A stretch of 64,000 nt of DNA from Anaerotruncus colihominis (GCF_010206195.1 NZ_VIQT01000003.1:121298-185297); one strand, 5' to 3'. Positions 1 through 7,896 are shown, counted from the first letter of the stretch. The notes: generated by a model from the letters alone, not told the origin. Translations and numbers: made by a program.

Positions 1-311
1 TCGCGCATACCGGGCGGCATCTGATCTACAAAGCAAAACACGCATTTGTTTTTGCAGGTATGCTGCTTGTCCATCAGATACGTTTCAAACTCCAGCCCGA
101 TATCGTCGTATTCGCCCTTTGAAATATGCGCAGTAAACGGCTTGCCTGCGCGCAGCAGCTCAAGCGTGACGCGGCGGCTCGTCACATAAAAGCGGTAATC
201 GAGCACATCGGCAATCGGGTGCCCGTCGACGGCCAACAGCGTATCGCCCGGGCGGATATCCGCGCGGGCGGCGTATGAAGCAGACTCGACACTTTGAATC
301 AGGACTGGCAT
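1..311 (-). CDS. DUF512-family putative radical-SAM/Fe-S protein (5' part only)
   Basis: Only the first 103 codons are in the window; the gene runs off the left edge. The start is an ATG with a GGAG ribosome site upstream. Residues 1 to about 75 look like a PDZ-type fold with the stretch IRPGDTLLAVDG. They are followed by Cys86, Cys90 and Cys93 in a CxxxCxxC arrangement continuing FCFVDQMPPGM, typical of the DUF512 (PDZ plus Fe-S oxidoreductase) family. The family is widespread in Clostridia and usually lies beside the ribosome-assembly GTPase gene der; its reaction is not established. The family call is firm from the motif, the function is open. The missing 3' part prevents checking the C-terminal domain. 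Confidence 0.85.
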   Translation of the reverse strand, partial: MPVLIQSVESASYAARADIRPGDTLLAVDGHPIADVLDYRFYVTSRRVTLELLRAGKPFTAHISKGEYDDIGLEFETYLMDKQHTCKNKCVFCFVDQMPPGMR

Positions 312-403
312 ATTTTTACACTCCTATAATACGGCCCGCATCCAGATTACATGACAGCGGTCCGGCTACAGCGCGCTGCTAATCCGCGAAGCGTCTGTAT
401 AAC

Positions 404-430
404 AAAAAGAGGCGGAATTCCTTCCGCCTC
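404..430 (-). terminator. Rho-independent terminator after rpmF
   Basis: Read on the minus strand, GAGGCGGA pairs with TCCGCCTC around a short AGGAAT-type loop and is followed by TTTTTG. It lies 18 bases past the rpmF stop and would end the yceD-rpmF transcript before the DUF512 gene. Confidence 0.75.
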
Positions 431-447
431 CATCGTCACCGGCGCGT

Positions 448-630
448 TTACGCCTCGACCTTGATCACTTCACGATCCTTGTAGTAACCGCAGCTCGGGC
501 AAACCCTGTGGGGCGTTTTCAGTTCGCCGCAGTGAGTGCACTTCGAGAACGCGGGGGCCTCCAGCTTCCAGACGTTGGAGCGTCTTTTGTTTTTACGTGC
601 TTTCGAGCTTTTCCTCTTTGGTACTGCCAT
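448..630 (-). CDS. rpmF: 50S ribosomal protein L32
   Basis: Sixty-residue zinc-ribbon form of L32, a component of the large ribosomal subunit. The N-terminus MAVPKRKSSKARKNKRRS is the conserved basic tail, and Cys31/Cys34 (CTHC) and Cys44/Cys47 (CPSC) form the zinc site, so this is the C+ (zinc-containing) paralogue type. The length matches the family. A GGAGGTG ribosome site precedes the ATG. It is the second gene of a yceD-rpmF operon, 75 bases after yceD, an arrangement common to many bacteria, and is followed by a terminator. Confidence 0.97.
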   Translation of the reverse strand: MAVPKRKSSKARKNKRRSNVWKLEAPAFSKCTHCGELKTPHRVCPSCGYYKDREVIKVEA

Positions 631-705
631 CTTTGGGCACCTCCTTTTTGTGGTCGTATGTCAGGACATACCGCGCCCGCAGGGCGCGGGCATTCTTTTT
701 TTCAC

Positions 706-1203
706 TTATTCGCCAAGCAGCTCCCGCAGCTTATCAAGCCGTGGGTCGCGCTGGGAGCGGTCGCAGCCGCAATCCCCTTCATTGAGGTTCGCGCCGCAGA
801 CAGGACAAAGCCCCTTGCAGCCTTCGACGCACAAAACCGAGGTGGGGAGTTCGAGGAGAATATCGGCAGTGGCCAGCTCTGCCAAATCAAGCTGCCCGTC
901 CGATACTACTATATACTCATCGTTGTCCTCACGGTTCAGGGATAAAACCGCCGTGTGCGTGAATTCCAGATGCTGCGGGCGCGACAGCGGCGTAAGACAC
1001 CGATCGCATACCGCGCCGAGCACGAAATCCGCCTGATAGCCAATGCCGACGATCCCCGCACGGTTCTGCGCACGTCCGGCGATCCTGACAGGGCCTTCAA
1101 ACAGCCTGTCCCCGTGCCGCTTCACGTCCGAAAGGTCCACTTCGCCGGAAAAATCCTGCGCGCGGCCTGGATTGTCAAACAGCTCGGAAAGATCAACCTT
1201 CAT
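706..1203 (-). CDS. yceD: YceD/DUF177 family protein (23S rRNA accumulation protein)
   Basis: A 165-residue DUF177 protein. Members are needed for normal 23S rRNA levels and are almost always encoded directly upstream of rpmF, as here. Two cysteine pairs are visible: Cys66/Cys69 (CDRC) and a C-terminal cluster Cys125, Cys129, Cys133 and Cys136 in CVEGCKGLCPVCG, which is the family signature. The C-terminus RDPRLDKLRELLGE is the usual conserved tail. Transcription probably starts at the near-perfect sigma-A promoter about 90 bases upstream. The molecular role is inferred from the family; the identification is secure. Confidence 0.92.
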   Translation of the reverse strand: MKVDLSELFDNPGRAQDFSGEVDLSDVKRHGDRLFEGPVRIAGRAQNRAGIVGIGYQADFVLGAVCDRCLTPLSRPQHLEFTHTAVLSLNREDNDEYIVVSDGQLDLAELATADILLELPTSVLCVEGCKGLCPVCGANLNEGDCGCDRSQRDPRLDKLRELLGE

Positions 1204-1287
1204 ACTGCATACTCCGTTCAGGGTTCAATACCCAGGGGCTGCATTTGCGGATTTGGACCCACTTCCCCCGCAAATGTCACGAAATTT

Positions 1288-1316
1288 ATTATACCCATTT
1301 TTGCATTGCCTGTCAA
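1288..1316 (-). promoter_or_regulatory. Sigma-A promoter for yceD-rpmF
   Basis: On the minus strand a perfect -35 TTGACA (1311-1316) and a perfect -10 TATAAT (1288-1293) are separated by exactly 17 bases. The rest of the 320-base gap 1204-1523 holds only the terminator of the next gene and no convincing ORF. Confidence 0.85.
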
Positions 1317-1456
1317 GATCTTCCCTGCAAAACTTCATGCGATGAACAGTTTGTCAGCGCTGCATATAAAATACCTGCGCATGAAGTTTTCTGGCTCATG
1401 GCCGCCCGCCCCGGCGACCGGACGGTGCGCCGTTTCTGCTGTGCTTTTGCACAGCA

Positions 1457-1495
1457 GAAAAAAAGCCGCCGCACCGCATTTTCATGCGGCGCGGC
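1457..1495 (-). terminator. Rho-independent terminator after the small P-loop gene
   Basis: A 15-bp GC-rich stem (gccgccgcaccgcat with its complement, one G-T pair) around a TTTC-sized loop, with a T-rich run on the minus-strand 3' side. It ends transcription from the gene at 1524-1934 and insulates the yceD promoter. Confidence 0.75.
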
Positions 1496-1523
1496 GGCGG
1501 AGCGTCCCGCTGTATTCCGCGGC

Positions 1524-1934
1524 TCAGATAAGATACTGATGCACGCGCTCAGGCAGATCGGATTTATCACAGGAGACGGTAAATGTCATCGTCGCGCCGT
1601 TTTCGCCGAGCAGCTTGGCCAGACGGTCGATCATGACGGCGAACGCCTCAAAATCCTTACCGCCGATCTTGAACGTGGCGTCGACAAACACCTCGGTAAT
1701 ATCATAGTTGCCTGCAAACAGGCCGCTGAAAAAGCCATAGAACATTTCAAAGCCGGAGACGGCATAATCCTCAATATCAATCAGGCGCGCCTGATGACTC
1801 ACGTCAAATTTGAGCGTGTTGCCCTTTTCAACGCAGACCACGTTTCCTTTCGAGGTTTTAACGGCGTCGTTGACCATGTCGATCAGCCTTTTGGTTTTGC
1901 CGGAACCCTTGTTGCCGACGATCAGCTTAATCAT
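1524..1934 (-). CDS. Small P-loop (Walker A) protein of unknown function
   Basis: A 136-residue protein beginning MIKLIVGNKGSGKT, so a Walker A motif (GNKGSGKT, residues 7-14) starts almost at the N-terminus. A hydrophobic strand ending in an acidic residue (ITEVFVDATF, about residue 80-90) could supply Walker B. No further domain is visible and the protein is shorter than most P-loop ATPases. Similar small ATP-binding proteins occur in Clostridia and are sometimes mislabelled PilT-like. The ATG has a GGGAGGAA ribosome site. It lies 50 bases downstream of pgi on the same strand and probably shares its transcript. Nucleotide binding is a reasonable inference; the role is unknown. Confidence 0.7.
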   Translation of the reverse strand: MIKLIVGNKGSGKTKRLIDMVNDAVKTSKGNVVCVEKGNTLKFDVSHQARLIDIEDYAVSGFEMFYGFFSGLFAGNYDITEVFVDATFKIGGKDFEAFAVMIDRLAKLLGENGATMTFTVSCDKSDLPERVHQYLI

Positions 1935-1984
1935 ATGAAATTCCTCCCAATATATAAATTTTGGAATCCTGCTGCTTTTCTGCG

Positions 1985-3322
1985 TCAGCCAAGCTGCGCC
2001 TCCAGCGCTGCCCGCTCGCTCTCATAGCCCGGCTTGCCGAGCAGTGCGAACATATTTTTCTTATAGCTCTCAACGCCCGGCTGGTTAAACGGATTGACGC
2101 CGAGCAGATAGCCGCTGATTGCGCACGCCTTTTCAAAGAAATAGACCATGTAGCCAAATTCGCGCTCATTGATTTCAGGCACCTCAAGGATCATATTCGG
2201 AACGCCGCCCTGCGTGTGCGCCAGCACCGTGCCCTGCATCGCCTTGCGGTTGACAACCGACATATCCTGGTTGGACAGGAAATTCAGGCCGTCCAGATTT
2301 TCCGGATCGTCCTTCACAAAGAACTCCTTCGACGGCTTCTGGATATCGACAACCGTCTCAAAAAGCATCCGGCTGCCCTCCTGGATATACTGGCCCATCG
2401 AATGCAGATCTGTCGAAAAAACCACGGACGCCGGGAAAATCCCCTTCTGGTCTTTGCCCTCGCTCTCGCCAAAGAGCTGCTTGTACCATTCGTTCATCAT
2501 CGTAAACGCAGGCTCATAGCTGACAAGCAGCTCGACCGCCTTGCCCTTGCGGTAAAGGATGTTGCGGTAGGCGGCGTATTTGTAACAGTCGTTTGTGCAC
2601 AAATCGTCGTTGTCGAGCGCTTTCATCGCGTCAGCCGCGCCGGCCATGACCGCGTCGATATCGATGCCCGCAACGGCCATCGGCAGAAGGCCCACGGCCG
2701 TGAGCACGGAGTACCGGCCGCCGACATCGTCGGCGATCACAAACGTCTCGTACCCTTCGCGGTCGGACAGCTCTTTAAGCGTACCGCGCGCCTTGTCGGT
2801 CGTCGCGTAGATGCGGCTTTTCGCGCCGTCGCGGCCGTACTGCCGCTCCAGCAGCTCGCGGAACACGCGGAACGCGAGCGCCGGCTCGGTTGTGGTGCCG
2901 GACTTGGAGATGATGTTCACCGAAACGCGCTTGCCTTCGCACAGCGCGAGGATTGTGTTCAGATAGTCGGGGCTGATGCTGTTGCCGACAAAATAGATGT
3001 CGGGCGTGTCCTTTTTCAGATTGTTATAGTAGGGGCTGCGCAACAATTCAAGCGCCGCGCGCGCGCCCAGATAAGAGCCTCCGATCCCGATGACGAGCAG
3101 GACATCGCTGTCCTCCCGGATGCGCGCCGCCGCCGCCTTGATCCGCGCGAATTCGTCACGGTCATAATCGGCGGGCAGCGTGGTCCAGCCGAGAAAATCG
3201 TTTCCAATGCCCGTTTTCTCGGACAGGACCCGATGCGCCGCTTTTACCTGCGGCTCGATTGCCCGCAGCTCGTGTTCATTTACAAAGCCCTTGAGATATT
3301 TGCTGTTCAGCTTGATTGCCAT
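1985..3322 (-). CDS. pgi: Glucose-6-phosphate isomerase
   Basis: A 445-residue glycolytic enzyme converting glucose-6-phosphate and fructose-6-phosphate. Signature stretches are present: [16 protein letters not shown] (phosphosugar binding), [14 protein letters not shown] (SIS-domain loop with the catalytic Glu region), and a C-terminal [18 protein letters not shown] carrying the conserved Gln-Pro-Gly-Val-Glu and Lys. The length fits the short bacterial Pgi class found in Firmicutes. The ATG is preceded by GGAAGGAAG. The gene has its own likely promoter at 3402-3430 and is followed by the small P-loop gene. Confidence 0.97.
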   Translation of the reverse strand: MAIKLNSKYLKGFVNEHELRAIEPQVKAAHRVLSEKTGIGNDFLGWTTLPADYDRDEFARIKAAAARIREDSDVLLVIGIGGSYLGARAALELLRSPYYNNLKKDTPDIYFVGNSISPDYLNTILALCEGKRVSVNIISKSGTTTEPALAFRVFRELLERQYGRDGAKSRIYATTDKARGTLKELSDREGYETFVIADDVGGRYSVLTAVGLLPMAVAGIDIDAVMAGAADAMKALDNDDLCTNDCYKYAAYRNILYRKGKAVELLVSYEPAFTMMNEWYKQLFGESEGKDQKGIFPASVVFSTDLHSMGQYIQEGSRMLFETVVDIQKPSKEFFVKDDPENLDGLNFLSNQDMSVVNRKAMQGTVLAHTQGGVPNMILEVPEINEREFGYMVYFFEKACAISGYLLGVNPFNQPGVESYKKNMFALLGKPGYESERAALEAQLG

Positions 3323-3401
3323 GTCTAGGACTTCCTTCCCATTTTAACGTTGTACAAATCGCACAATTCGACACGCGATGTACCCGGTCTTTCTTACACA
3401 T

Positions 3402-3430
3402 ATTGTACCTGATTTGCACTTCTTTTTCAA
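3402..3430 (-). promoter_or_regulatory. Likely sigma-A promoter for pgi
   Basis: Minus-strand -35 TTGAAA (3425-3430), 17-base spacer, -10 TACAAT (3402-3407), about 80 bases upstream of the pgi start. Confidence 0.65.
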
Positions 3431-3461
3431 GCCTTTTCCTGTCATTCGGCGCAAAAAGCTT

Positions 3462-4637
3462 TCAGAGCTGCACAAGCGCACGCAGAAGCATGCACAGCGC
3501 GCGCGGCGCCGTCATCCGTTCGACTGCATCGGCCGCGACCAGATCGTATTCGCACAGCTTGCTTCCCCCGATATGGACAACGACCCGCCCAAGCAATTGC
3601 CCTGTCTCAACAGGCGCCTGTACATCCGGCAGAAGCGTAACGTCCTGTTCGACCGCGTCCTTGTCGGCGGTGCGCACAATCACAGCGCCCGGCGTCTCGG
3701 ACAAAACCCCGACCTGGGGCGCGACGCCGCCGCGCACCGGCACAGGCGCAAGTTCCTCAAGCGGCGGCAGCTCGACACGCGTATAGTTTGCAAAACCGTA
3801 GTCGAGCAGCCCGCGCGCCGCGGAAAAGCGCTCCGCCGATGTGGGGCTGCCGAGCGTTACGGCGATGAGCGACAACCCGCCACGCTCCGCACTCGCGCTC
3901 AGGCAGCTGCCAGCGCCGTCTGTCGTCCCGGTTTTAAGCCCCGTACAGCCGTCGTAAAAACGCACCAGCTTATTTGTATTGACAAGCTGCGTGGCTCCGC
4001 CGCGCAGCTCAGACATCCATGTGCCCGAATACTCTGTGATCTTCGGATAAGCAAGCAGCGCGCGGCTCATCGCCGCGATGTCGCGTGCCGTCGTCAGATG
4101 CCCGTCGGCGTCAAGCCCCGTCGCATTGACAAAGCGCGTGTTCGTCATACCCAGTTGCGCCGCTTTTTCGTTCATCAGGGCAACGAACGCCTCCTCGCTG
4201 CCTGCCACATGCTCGGCCAGCGCAACGGACGCATCGTTCGCGCTCGAAATCGCAGCCGCCTTGAGCAGATCGTCGACCGAAAGCTGTTCGCCTGTTTTAA
4301 ACCAGATCTGCGAGCCGCCCATCGACTGCGCGTGCTCGGAACACGTCACCATATCGCCAAGCGTGATCTGGCCGCTGTCGAGCGCCTCCATCACAAGCAG
4401 AAGCGTCATCACCTTCGTGATCGAAGCGGGCGGCAGCTGCTCGTCGGCATTTTTTTCAAAAAGCACCCGGCCCGTGTTCTGTTCAATAAGGATCGCCGAA
4501 CGTGCCGGCAGCGAATCGTCGGCCGCCGCGGCCGTCTCCAGCGCCGTCAAATCAGCTTCATCCTCCGCAAAGACCGGCGCCGCCGCCGCAAACATCATGA
4601 CTGCCGCCAGGAAAACAGCGGCGAGCTTTTTGGCCAT
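3462..4637 (-). CDS. D-alanyl-D-alanine carboxypeptidase (penicillin-binding protein 5/DacF type)
   Basis: A 391-residue serine-type D,D-carboxypeptidase that trims the terminal D-Ala of peptidoglycan stem peptides at the outer face of the membrane. I use the ATG at 4637 (MAKKLAAVF) because it has a GAGAGGTG ribosome site and opens a signal peptide (residues 1 to about 24, cleaved near VFA-ED); the reading frame stays open upstream. Active-site motifs are complete: Ser72-Ile-Thr-Lys75, Ser132-Ala-Asn134 and Lys235-Thr-Gly237. The C-terminal beta-rich domain ends in an amphipathic helix (ALCMLLRALVQL), the usual membrane-surface anchor. A second paralogue with a transmembrane anchor lies at 17752. 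It faces pgi on the same strand but is separated by a promoter. Confidence 0.92.
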   Translation of the reverse strand: MAKKLAAVFLAAVMMFAAAAPVFAEDEADLTALETAAAADDSLPARSAILIEQNTGRVLFEKNADEQLPPASITKVMTLLLVMEALDSGQITLGDMVTCSEHAQSMGGSQIWFKTGEQLSVDDLLKAAAISSANDASVALAEHVAGSEEAFVALMNEKAAQLGMTNTRFVNATGLDADGHLTTARDIAAMSRALLAYPKITEYSGTWMSELRGGATQLVNTNKLVRFYDGCTGLKTGTTDGAGSCLSASAERGGLSLIAVTLGSPTSAERFSAARGLLDYGFANYTRVELPPLEELAPVPVRGGVAPQVGVLSETPGAVIVRTADKDAVEQDVTLLPDVQAPVETGQLLGRVVVHIGGSKLCEYDLVAADAVERMTAPRALCMLLRALVQL

Positions 4638-4759
4638 AGTCGCACACCTCTCGCATTCGTCGTTCGAAGCCTGTTCGCAGGCCCCGCATGGTATCATATG
4701 TATGCGCGGCGCGGGCTGAACATGTTTACAGGCGAAGCCGTGGGACTCAAAAAACGCAT

Positions 4760-6004
4760 TCAGTCGTGTTCCAGCCTGGCGAATACCGGCCTTGAATACA
4801 GCGCGATGGCCAGAGCGGCGGCAGCCGCGCCGAGCAGTACGGCCCAGGCCGACCCCGCCGCCAGATCGAACAGCAGGCCGTATAGCGCCTGCCCCACCGG
4901 AGAGGCGCAGTTGGAAACAGCCAGGATAAACGCCATGATCTTGCCGACAAGCTGTGGCGGCGTCTGCCGCTGGATGACGGCACAGATCTGTACAACGAAC
5001 AGCGTGGAAGCAACCATGGCGGCAAAACTTATGGAGGCTGTGGTCAGATAGCCCACAATCCGCGGAACGCCCGGCAGCAGGGCCGCTCCCATCAGCGCCG
5101 CCGCGGCCGCGCAGACAGCCAGCAGCAGATAGCCGTGCCGCAGCCGCAGCCGTCCGCCCAAAGCGCCTGCCAGCATGCCGCCGGCCAGGCCGCCCAGACC
5201 GAGCGCGCCCTGCGCGGCTCCGAGCGCCTCGTCGCCCATGCCGAGCACATTCACCACCACAACGGGGATGCCCACGATCACCACAGACGACAGCACCAGG
5301 TTAAACAGCGCCAGGACGGCGGCTGTCTGGAGAAAAACCGGCCTCTCCAGGGTGATATACCGCCAGCTCTCCCCCAGATCGTTTCGGAGCGTGGACAGGA
5401 CGCCCGCGCCTGCCGGCTGTTTTTGAAAGGGGATTCTGATAAAAATCTCCATTACGGCTGAACACGCAAAGCATATGGCGCTGATGATCAGGATCGGAAC
5501 GACGCCCCATGCGCCGAACCAAACGCCGCCGATCACCGGACCAAGCAGTCCAGCCAGCGTATTTACCATATTGATAACTGCGTTCGCCTGCGTAATGCGT
5601 TCCGGCTCCACCAGAGCCGGAATGCTTGCCTGTACCGCCGGCTGATAAGCGCCCGAAACGGCGTACAGCAGCATCAGCGCGGCGATGATGAGCGGGACGG
5701 TGGGAAGCTGTCCCTGCAAGCTGTAAAATGCGGTGATCAGGCCGGCGGTCAAAAAATCAAGCCCCACCATGATGTTGCGCTTGTTGACCCGGTCGGCCAG
5801 CACGCCGCCCATCAATGAAAGCGCGATCATCGGTATAAAGGATACGGCAGTGACCATGCCGAACAGCGCGGGGGAACCTGTTTCGCGCAGCAGCCAGAGC
5901 GGCAGCGCAAAACGCAGCACCGCATTGCCGAACAACGAAACGACCTGCCCGATCACCACAAGCGTAAAATCGCGTCTCCACATCGTTTTCTCAGCTTTTT
6001 TCAT
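4760..6004 (-). CDS. MFS transporter, probable drug/macrolide-type exporter
   Basis: A 414-residue integral membrane protein with about 12 hydrophobic segments. Features of the Mef/enterobactin-exporter branch of MFS are visible: an N-terminal VVIGQVVSLFGNAVLRFALP segment, GGVLADRVNKRNIMVG (the loop 2-3 motif A), and ISAICFACSAVMEIFIRIPF before the central loop. The ATG at 6004 (MKKAEKTMW) is chosen because GGGAGGAA lies directly upstream; an in-frame TTG five codons earlier would overlap that site. It follows a TetR-type regulator on the same strand, 154 bases away with a hairpin terminator between, a layout typical of a regulated efflux pump. The substrate cannot be told from sequence. Confidence 0.85.
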   Translation of the reverse strand: MKKAEKTMWRRDFTLVVIGQVVSLFGNAVLRFALPLWLLRETGSPALFGMVTAVSFIPMIALSLMGGVLADRVNKRNIMVGLDFLTAGLITAFYSLQGQLPTVPLIIAALMLLYAVSGAYQPAVQASIPALVEPERITQANAVINMVNTLAGLLGPVIGGVWFGAWGVVPILIISAICFACSAVMEIFIRIPFQKQPAGAGVLSTLRNDLGESWRYITLERPVFLQTAAVLALFNLVLSSVVIVGIPVVVVNVLGMGDEALGAAQGALGLGGLAGGMLAGALGGRLRLRHGYLLLAVCAAAAALMGAALLPGVPRIVGYLTTASISFAAMVASTLFVVQICAVIQRQTPPQLVGKIMAFILAVSNCASPVGQALYGLLFDLAAGSAWAVLLGAAAAALAIALYSRPVFARLEHD

Positions 6005-6049
6005 CTGGATTCCTCCCAAATTTTAATACCGGCCGTCTATTATTAATAA

Positions 6050-6080
6050 ATGAAAGAAAACCGCCCTCCAAAGGACGGCG
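6050..6080 (-). terminator. Possible terminator between tetR-type gene and MFS gene
   Basis: On the minus strand CGCC-G-TCC pairs with GGA-G-GGCG around a TTT loop with one mismatch, followed by TTTTCTTTC. It is moderately stable and would reduce read-through from the regulator into the transporter. A separate imperfect AT-rich palindrome around GGCC (about 6027-6045) lies between it and the MFS start and could be a control site; it does not resemble the operator at 6822. Confidence 0.5.
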
Positions 6081-6158
6081 TCATTCAGCAAAAGCCCTAT
6101 CGTCCTCTTATCTGGCGCGCGACAGTCCGTCAACTGTCCGCGCACAACGGCCGCAGAC

Positions 6159-6824
6159 TTATTTTTGTCCCTCTGTTTTCTCTTTTTGCAGGCATTTGCT
6201 ATAATGGACAAACGCCTCGATCAGATCATCGTCCAGCAGATGCAGTCCAAAGGCGCCTGTCATTTCATTATAGAGCCTGCACCGCGCGCGCACCGCCTCG
6301 GGCGCAGCCGGCTGGAACGCCGGATGCATCCAGATATTGCACAGCAGCATCAGCGCCTCCGCAAGCTGCGCGGGGTGCTCCGTCCTGATGGAACCGTCGG
6401 CGATTCCCTGCTCCAGGATGGGCTTTATATAGCAGGGGACGATATCATCATAAATGTCGCGGATGAGCATAACAAGAAAACGCGGGCTGTCCACCAGGTA
6501 CGGCATCATGCCGAGCATTCGCTCCTGACCGCCGGCAAGGACCGCTATGCGGAAAATTTCCCGCAGTTTTTCATGGCCATTGAGCGATTTGTTGTCGCGC
6601 ACCGCTTTGAACAGCCGTTCGTTTTTGCGGCTGATCCGTTCACAGATCTGTACGAAAATATCCTCTTTGGAGGCAAAATGATGGTAAATCGCCCCCTTCG
6701 ACAATTTCGTTTCATTGATGATGTCCTGAACCGAGGTCGCCTCATAGCCCTTTTCCCAAAAGAGCCTCTCGGCGGCGTCCAAAATCAGGACGACGGTCCT
6801 TTCCGGGTATTTATTTCGCGCCAT
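6159..6824 (-). CDS. TetR/AcrR family transcriptional regulator
   Basis: A 221-residue regulator. The N-terminal TetR helix-turn-helix covers about residues 10-55: ILDAAERLFWEKGYEATSVQ, then DIINETKLSKGAIYHHFASK and EDIF, a textbook recognition helix. The remaining helical region is the ligand/dimer domain. The start at 6824 (MARNKYPERT) has GGAGG six bases upstream; an in-frame ATG four codons earlier lacks one. The start region sits inside a 47-bp palindrome (6822-6868) that also holds the predicted -10, so self-repression is likely. The neighbouring MFS gene on the same strand is the probable second target. Confidence 0.92.
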   Translation of the reverse strand: MARNKYPERTVVLILDAAERLFWEKGYEATSVQDIINETKLSKGAIYHHFASKEDIFVQICERISRKNERLFKAVRDNKSLNGHEKLREIFRIAVLAGGQERMLGMMPYLVDSPRFLVMLIRDIYDDIVPCYIKPILEQGIADGSIRTEHPAQLAEALMLLCNIWMHPAFQPAAPEAVRARCRLYNEMTGAFGLHLLDDDLIEAFVHYSKCLQKEKTEGQK

Positions 6825-6868
6825 GTTATCCTCCATACAGACCAACGGTTTGTATGGAGGATAACATG
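6822..6868. promoter_or_regulatory. 47-bp palindromic operator overlapping tetR-type promoter, RBS and start
   Basis: Two perfectly complementary 18-base arms (catgttatcctccataca and its reverse complement) flank an 11-base, partly symmetric centre that carries ACC and GGT half-sites (GACCAACGGTT). Minus-strand -35 TTGACA (6881-6886) and -10 TATCCT (6858-6863) are 17 bases apart, so the -10 lies in the distal arm, the transcription start falls near the centre, and the Shine-Dalgarno AGGATA/GGAGG is the mirror of the -10. Inference: the regulator binds here and blocks its own transcription. Confidence 0.75.
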
Positions 6869-6906
6869 AATTCCCTGTATTGTCAATCCCAACGGTACAT
6901 CATACA

Positions 6907-6933
6907 AAAGGGCGCGGCATTGCCGCGCCCTTT
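6907..6933. terminator. GC-rich hairpin upstream of the tetR-type promoter
   Basis: AAAGGGCGCGGC pairs perfectly with GCCGCGCCCTTT around ATT. The A and T runs make it symmetric, so it could stop transcripts in either direction. No gene that clearly needs it was found, so its role is unsure. Confidence 0.4.
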
Positions 6934-7155
6934 CCGCTGCTTTTTCGCACCGGACCCATGCAGATTGTGCCGCGGACCCCTCGTGCAGTCTGTGTGGGAA
7001 ACAAGAAGCTGACATCTCTTACAAGGCCCACGACATTCACTATTTTATCCCTGTTTTGTACTAAAATCAAGATGCAAACTTATGATTTTCATATGATAGG
7101 GGATAACATCATGAGCGTCCGGTTACGGGCGCACCAGCGACACCGGGGGTGAACT

Positions 7156-7368
7156 ATGTATCGCTATCGCAGGCTGCGCGACCTGCGCGACGATCACGAT
7201 ATGGTGCAAAAGCAGGTCGCAGCCGTCCTTGGCACGTCCCAAAAGCAGTACAGCCGGTGGGAAACCGGCACCAGCGAAATTCCTGCGCACCATCTGATCG
7301 CGCTGGCGCGTTTTTACGGCGTAACAACCGATTATCTGCTTGGGCTTTCCGACAAGACGGAGCCTTAA
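7156..7368 (+). CDS. Small XRE/Cro-CI type DNA-binding protein
   Basis: A 70-residue protein that is essentially one helix-turn-helix domain: LRDLRDDHDMVQKQVAAVLG, then TSQKQYSRWETGTSEIPAHH, ending with FYGVTTDYLLG. Gln-Ser-Arg-Trp-Glu in the recognition helix region is classic for the family. A GGGGGTG ribosome site precedes the ATG. It is monocistronic and faces the HPr-like gene, with a shared bidirectional terminator. The 287-base gap before it (6869-7155) holds the tetR-type promoter region, the hairpin at 6907 and two TATGAT boxes (7081, 7092) that could serve this gene. Target genes are unknown. Confidence 0.88.
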   Translation: MYRYRRLRDLRDDHDMVQKQVAAVLGTSQKQYSRWETGTSEIPAHHLIALARFYGVTTDYLLGLSDKTEP

Positions 7369-7383
7369 AAGGCCCTGAAGCTC

Positions 7384-7417
7384 AAAAAAGCGGCCGCCCG
7401 CGGGCGGCCGCTTTTTT
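7384..7417. terminator. Bidirectional terminator
   Basis: A near-perfect palindrome, AAAAAAGCGGCCGCCC against its complement, with A and T runs on both sides, placed between the converging XRE and HPr-like genes. Confidence 0.9.
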
Positions 7418-7460
7418 CCATGCGGGGAGCGCCCCGCGGTCTGCGCTTTGCGTGCAGCGC

Positions 7461-7691
7461 TCATTCAGTGATGAACGGCTTTACCTCGCCCAGAAACTCG
7501 GGGCAGTTATCGGCGTAGATTTCCATCTTGATCGGTTTGGACAGGTCGAGCGAGAAAATGCCCATGATCGACTTTGCGTCGACGGCATAGCGTCCGGAAA
7601 TAAGGTCAACGTCGAAGTCGTACTTCGAGACAGTGTTGACAAAGCTTTTCACATCGTTGATGGTATCGAGTCTGATAATCACTGATTGCAT
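7461..7691 (-). CDS. HPr-like protein lacking the phosphorylatable histidine
   Basis: A 76-residue HPr-fold protein. The second half, YAVDAKSIMGIFSLDLSKPI, aligns with the Ser46 regulatory region of HPr (KSIMGVMSLG). In the first half SKYDFDVDL aligns with SKYDADVNL, but the active-site His-Ala-Arg-Pro stretch is replaced; by my alignment the His15 position is Thr9. It therefore cannot carry the PTS phosphate on histidine and may, like Crh, act through the serine site in carbon regulation, or do something else. Such proteins are common in Clostridia and usually annotated as HPr family. A good promoter at 7749-7777 and a GGAGG site support expression. No PTS genes are nearby. Confidence 0.8.
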   Translation of the reverse strand: MQSVIIRLDTINDVKSFVNTVSKYDFDVDLISGRYAVDAKSIMGIFSLDLSKPIKMEIYADNCPEFLGEVKPFITE

Positions 7692-7748
7692 TCGTTATGT
7701 CCTCCTTCTTCTGAACATATGACTTATTTCTGTTTTTCCTACAATTCC

Positions 7749-7777
7749 ACTATATCAGCGCCTATTCTTTAAGTCAA
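7749..7777 (-). promoter_or_regulatory. Sigma-A promoter for the HPr-like gene
   Basis: Minus-strand -35 TTGACT (7772-7777), 17-base spacer, -10 TATAGT (7749-7754), about 60 bases before the start. It is divergent from the mtaB promoter. Confidence 0.7.
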
Positions 7778-7784
7778 CTGCTTA

Positions 7785-7813
7785 TTGTATTTGTTTTGGA
7801 AATTCATTATAAT
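7785..7813 (+). promoter_or_regulatory. Likely sigma-A promoter for mtaB-purL
   Basis: Consensus -10 TATAAT (7808-7813) with a weaker -35 TTGTAT (7785-7790) at 17 bases, about 85 bases before mtaB. Confidence 0.6.
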
Positions 7814-7896
7814 ATGTGTATCCTGCCGCATCGCGCGGCTTGTTTGTTGTGCAACATGCACATGCAAATTCAGTCGAATTTGGACGGAGTGTATAA

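Noticed and set aside
6866..7012. 48-codon plus-strand ORF starting in the tetR-type palindrome
   Set aside because: Its ribosome site and ATG exist only because of the palindrome's symmetry, and it reads through a hairpin with no recognisable protein.
7111..7152. 13-codon Arg-rich leader peptide before the XRE gene
   Set aside because: It has a plausible ribosome site (GGGGATAAC) and ends at the XRE ribosome site, but it is too short to support without conservation or expression data.
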